Positions 7,867 through 9,032 of a DNA stretch of 9,032 nucleotides are shown here, piece after piece. Numbering within the stretch: the first letter of the stretch is position 1; each line of letters begins with the position of its first letter. This stretch comes from Ignavibacteriales bacterium (GTDB lineage: Bacteria > Bacteroidota > Ignavibacteria > Ignavibacteriales > Melioribacteraceae). Position numbers and translations under genes: made by a program. The stretch spans positions 1-9,032 of the forward strand of contig JAGVBL010000192.1 of NCBI GenBank assembly GCA_020059785.1. The letters are read 5' to 3'. The notes below the pieces were generated by a model. That model saw only the letters and a program-made list of their open reading frames with translations. It ran no database searches and was not told the origin of the DNA.

Positions 7867-8129
7867 TGGAAACATTCGAAGAAATAACATCCTTTGTTGA
7901 TAATGAATTGAAAGATCATTCAATTATTTGCAGAATTAAATCGTTAATCGAAGAAAATTCTGCAATTAAAACAGAATATATGCGGCAGACAAGTATAAAA
8001 GAGCTTTTAAAGAAACGTTGCTGCAGAGCAAATGCACCGGATCATTTAGTAACAAATATTAAGCAGCAACTATATTGTTTTATTGATGCATCTTCCAAAA
8101 ACAAAATTTCATCCCGCAACAGAAATTAA
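7866..8129 (+). CDS. RsrA-like anti-sigma factor lacking the zinc ligands
   Basis: An 87-residue soluble protein, probably the anti-sigma factor that sequesters the preceding sigma factor. Evidence is its position (TAATG, one-base overlap) and resemblance to RsrA/ZAS anti-sigma factors: an opening FEEITSFVDNELKD like the usual YEFLDKEM helix, and IKELLKKRCC (44-53) followed by APDHL, matching the RsrA stretch with KRCC and a proline a few residues on. The HxxxCxxC zinc motif is absent: by alignment its positions are L27, N31 and I34. Remaining cysteines are C22, C52, C53 and C71, so a redox switch on the CC pair remains possible but is not shown. There is no transmembrane helix, so it acts in the cytoplasm. 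The family assignment is by eye and the sequence is divergent. Confidence 0.75.
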   Translation: METFEEITSFVDNELKDHSIICRIKSLIEENSAIKTEYMRQTSIKELLKKRCCRANAPDHLVTNIKQQLYCFIDASSKNKISSRNRN

Positions 8130-8143
8130 ATTCCTCCAAATAG

Positions 8144-8609
8144 ATGGTTGATAAAAATAAATTTTAGTCCCAACCGATTTCAGAATGATCTCCTTTTCGG
8201 CATTTGAGTATACAAGAAATTTAGCAGAATGAATGAATTCCTATGTACAAAGTATTTATATAATGATGAAATCCTCACTATCATTATCTGTTGATAAATC
8301 CGGTTTTACCGAAAAAGAATAAATTGCTGAAAGGAAATTAAGGTAATAAAAAAATAATCCGGTGCAGCTTCTTTACTAAAAGAGGTTTCTGGTATTCCAG
8401 TTATTAAAGTTTTTAGAGTTGGAAATGAATAGGAGGAAAATGTTAATTATTCGATGGAGATTGATTTCGATATTATTATAATAGTCAATAACTGTAGAAC
8501 CGGAATACTTCATACTGAGTTGCGTAGTTTAGCTGAAAAGGTGATTCGATTCTCAAAATGCCTGACTTTTGGTGATTTTGCAAGAGGAAGACGGGTGAGA
8601 GTAGTTTGA
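8144..8609 (+). pseudogene. Decayed universal stress protein (UspA-fold) gene
   Basis: Remnant of a single-domain universal stress protein, a cytoplasmic nucleotide-binding fold. ATG at 8144 encodes MVDKNK; a one-base shift in the A/T run near 8161 leads to ILVPTDF and SFSAFEYTRNLAE (8161-8229), the hallmark N-terminus of Usp proteins, then TGA (8230). The same frame continues with SVDKSGFTEKE (8287-8319), TAA (8320) and IAERKLR, then TAATAA (8344). A second shift moves to another frame: SGIPVIKVFRVGNE, TAG (8430), then SMEIDFDIIIIV and CRTGILHTELRSLAEKV with IRFSKC (to 8561), matching the family's GRTG-LLGSVAEKV-SKCPVL ending. Two ATP-loop glycines are now C and R, and PV after SKC is missing. 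At least two frameshifts and four stop sites make it non-functional. Its place right after the sigma/anti-sigma pair suggests it was once part of that stress cluster. Confidence 0.82.
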
Positions 8610-8636
8610 CTATTTTCGGCCAATTCATTAGGTTTG
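8605..8636 (+). promoter_or_regulatory. Bacteroidota-type promoter of rpsU
   Basis: TTTG (8605-8608), a 20-base spacer and TAGGTTTG (8629-8636) match the primary-sigma promoter of Bacteroidota (TTTG, 19-21 nt, TAnnTTTG) at every defined position. Transcription would start near 8643, giving a leader of about 35 bases that holds only the ribosome binding site. The upstream box overlaps the last codons of the dead Usp gene. Confidence 0.7.
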
Positions 8637-8677
8637 GTGCGCTAATTTTTAATAACAATAAAGGTAGGTGATAATAA

Positions 8678-8881
8678 GTGGTAGGTATTACCGTTCAAGA
8701 GAACGAGAATATTGATAAGGCGCTAAAGCGTTTTAAGAAAAAATACGAGCGTTCCGGAATACTGAAAGAGTTCAAGAAGAGAACTTTCTTTGTTAAACCG
8801 TCAATTGAAAAAAGAATGGATTTAATAAAGGCAAAACGGAGAGCATCACGTGAACAAGCTTTGAAAGACAGGAAAGCTTAA
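8678..8881 (+). CDS. rpsU: Ribosomal protein bS21
   Basis: The 67-residue small-subunit protein bS21, which sits near the anti-Shine-Dalgarno end of 16S rRNA and helps initiation. The sequence is the classic bS21 pattern: VQENENIDKALKRFKKKYE, then GILKEFKKRTFFVKPS, and a basic tail with KAKRRASREQALKDRK. The start is GTG at 8678, the usual first residues MVGITV follow, and AAGGTAGG (8661-8668) lies nine bases upstream. It has its own promoter (8605-8636) and is closed by a hairpin directly after the stop, so it is probably a single-gene transcript. A non-ATG start on a ribosomal protein gene is mildly unusual. Length is within the normal 58-71 residues. Confidence 0.97.
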   Translation: MVGITVQENENIDKALKRFKKKYERSGILKEFKKRTFFVKPSIEKRMDLIKAKRRASREQALKDRKA

Positions 8882-8882
8882 T

Positions 8883-8914
8883 AAAAAACCCCGTTCTAAC
8901 GACGGGGTTTTTTT
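8883..8914. terminator. Bidirectional intrinsic terminator
   Basis: Stem CCCCGT (8889-8894) pairs with ACGGGG (8902-8907) around a 7-base loop, flanked by six A (8883-8888) and seven T (8908-8914). The T-run ends rpsU transcription on the plus strand and the A-run serves the opposing gene. It begins two bases after the rpsU stop and contains the stop codon of the opposing gene in its loop. Confidence 0.92.
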
Positions 8915-9032
8915 GTTACTGTATTATTCTTATTCAAAAAATACTTTTTAAAGTGTGAAGTTATTTTATCGAATGCATCATCAATTGAATTACTAAAATC
9001 AAACAGTTTCATATCTTCTCTGCTAATAGTGC
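8896..9032 (-). CDS. C-terminal end of a probable LOG-family (TIGR00730) protein, partial
   Basis: The last 45 residues of a gene that enters from the right edge. Visible: TISREDMKLFDFSNS, then DDAFDKITSHFKKYF and a basic end TVTKKPRR. The order (start of a short strand with I-x-x-E-D-hydrophobic, an acidic-polar turn, then a helix with AFDKI) resembles the C-terminus of LOG-family proteins, Rossmann-fold nucleoside 5'-monophosphate phosphoribohydrolases often mislabelled lysine decarboxylases. The catalytic part lies outside the window, so the family call is tentative. The final codons P-R-R are written by one arm of the terminator hairpin and the TAG (8898-8896) lies in its loop. Confidence 0.5.
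   Translation of the reverse strand, partial: TISREDMKLFDFSNSIDDAFDKITSHFKKYFLNKNNTVTKKPRR

Noticed and set aside
8431..8481. AGGAGG followed by ATG at 8440 and a 13-codon frame, like a tiny leader peptide gene.
   Set aside because: It lies inside the dead Usp gene, the spacing (three bases) is too short for good initiation, and the peptide has no recognisable feature.
8130..8677. The gap considered as a structured non-coding RNA (6S, RNase P, SRP or a bS21 leader element).
   Set aside because: No conserved core of those RNAs was seen, and the Usp-derived coding remnant explains most of the stretch. The only hairpin noticed (GGTTG with CAACC, near 8147-8175) is weak with a long loop.

Overview
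The window is AT-rich (roughly two thirds A+T by eye) and gene-dense, from a bacterium of the Bacteroidota/Chlorobiota/Ignavibacteriota side of the tree, most likely an Ignavibacteria-like organism. This placement is inference. It rests on a near-perfect Bacteroidota-type promoter (TTTG, 20 nt, TAnnTTTG) before rpsU, the character of the AddB-like, DUF2461, M14 and ECF proteins, and ordinary Shine-Dalgarno use (AAGGAGG before the redoxin gene), which is less usual in Bacteroidia proper. No mobile element, CRISPR array, tRNA or rRNA was seen.

Layout. Positions 47-3696, minus strand: a two-gene unit in which a small CYTH-domain protein is followed, with an ATGA overlap, by a large AddB/RexB-like nuclease-helicase subunit (3190-3193 shared). 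Positions 3814-5180, plus strand: a small secreted beta-barrel protein overlapping (TTGA) a DUF2461 protein. Positions 5181-5720, minus strand: a thioredoxin-fold redoxin whose stop codon directly abuts the DUF2461 stop. Positions 5818-7224, plus strand: a cytoplasmic M14-type zinc carboxypeptidase-like protein, probably starting at an internal TTG. Positions 7261-8129, plus strand: an ECF sigma factor of SigR/RpoE type and its RsrA-like anti-sigma factor, overlapping by one base; the anti-sigma factor has lost all three usual zinc ligands. Positions 8678-8881: rpsU (ribosomal protein bS21) with its own promoter and a bidirectional terminator. Positions 8896-9032, minus strand: the C-terminus of a probable LOG-family protein entering from the right.

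The main discovery is in the 548-base stretch between the anti-sigma gene and rpsU, which at first looks empty. Read across two frames it is a decayed universal stress protein (UspA-fold) gene, from an ATG at 8144 to about 8609. It is broken by at least two frameshifts and several in-frame stops, and the glycines of its nucleotide-binding loop have also mutated. The locus therefore seems to have been a stress-response cluster (ECF sigma factor, anti-sigma factor, universal stress protein) whose last member has died.

I see no new multi-gene system here. The points of interest are the pseudogene, the zinc-less anti-sigma factor, the Bacteroidota-type promoters and the terminator built into a coding end.
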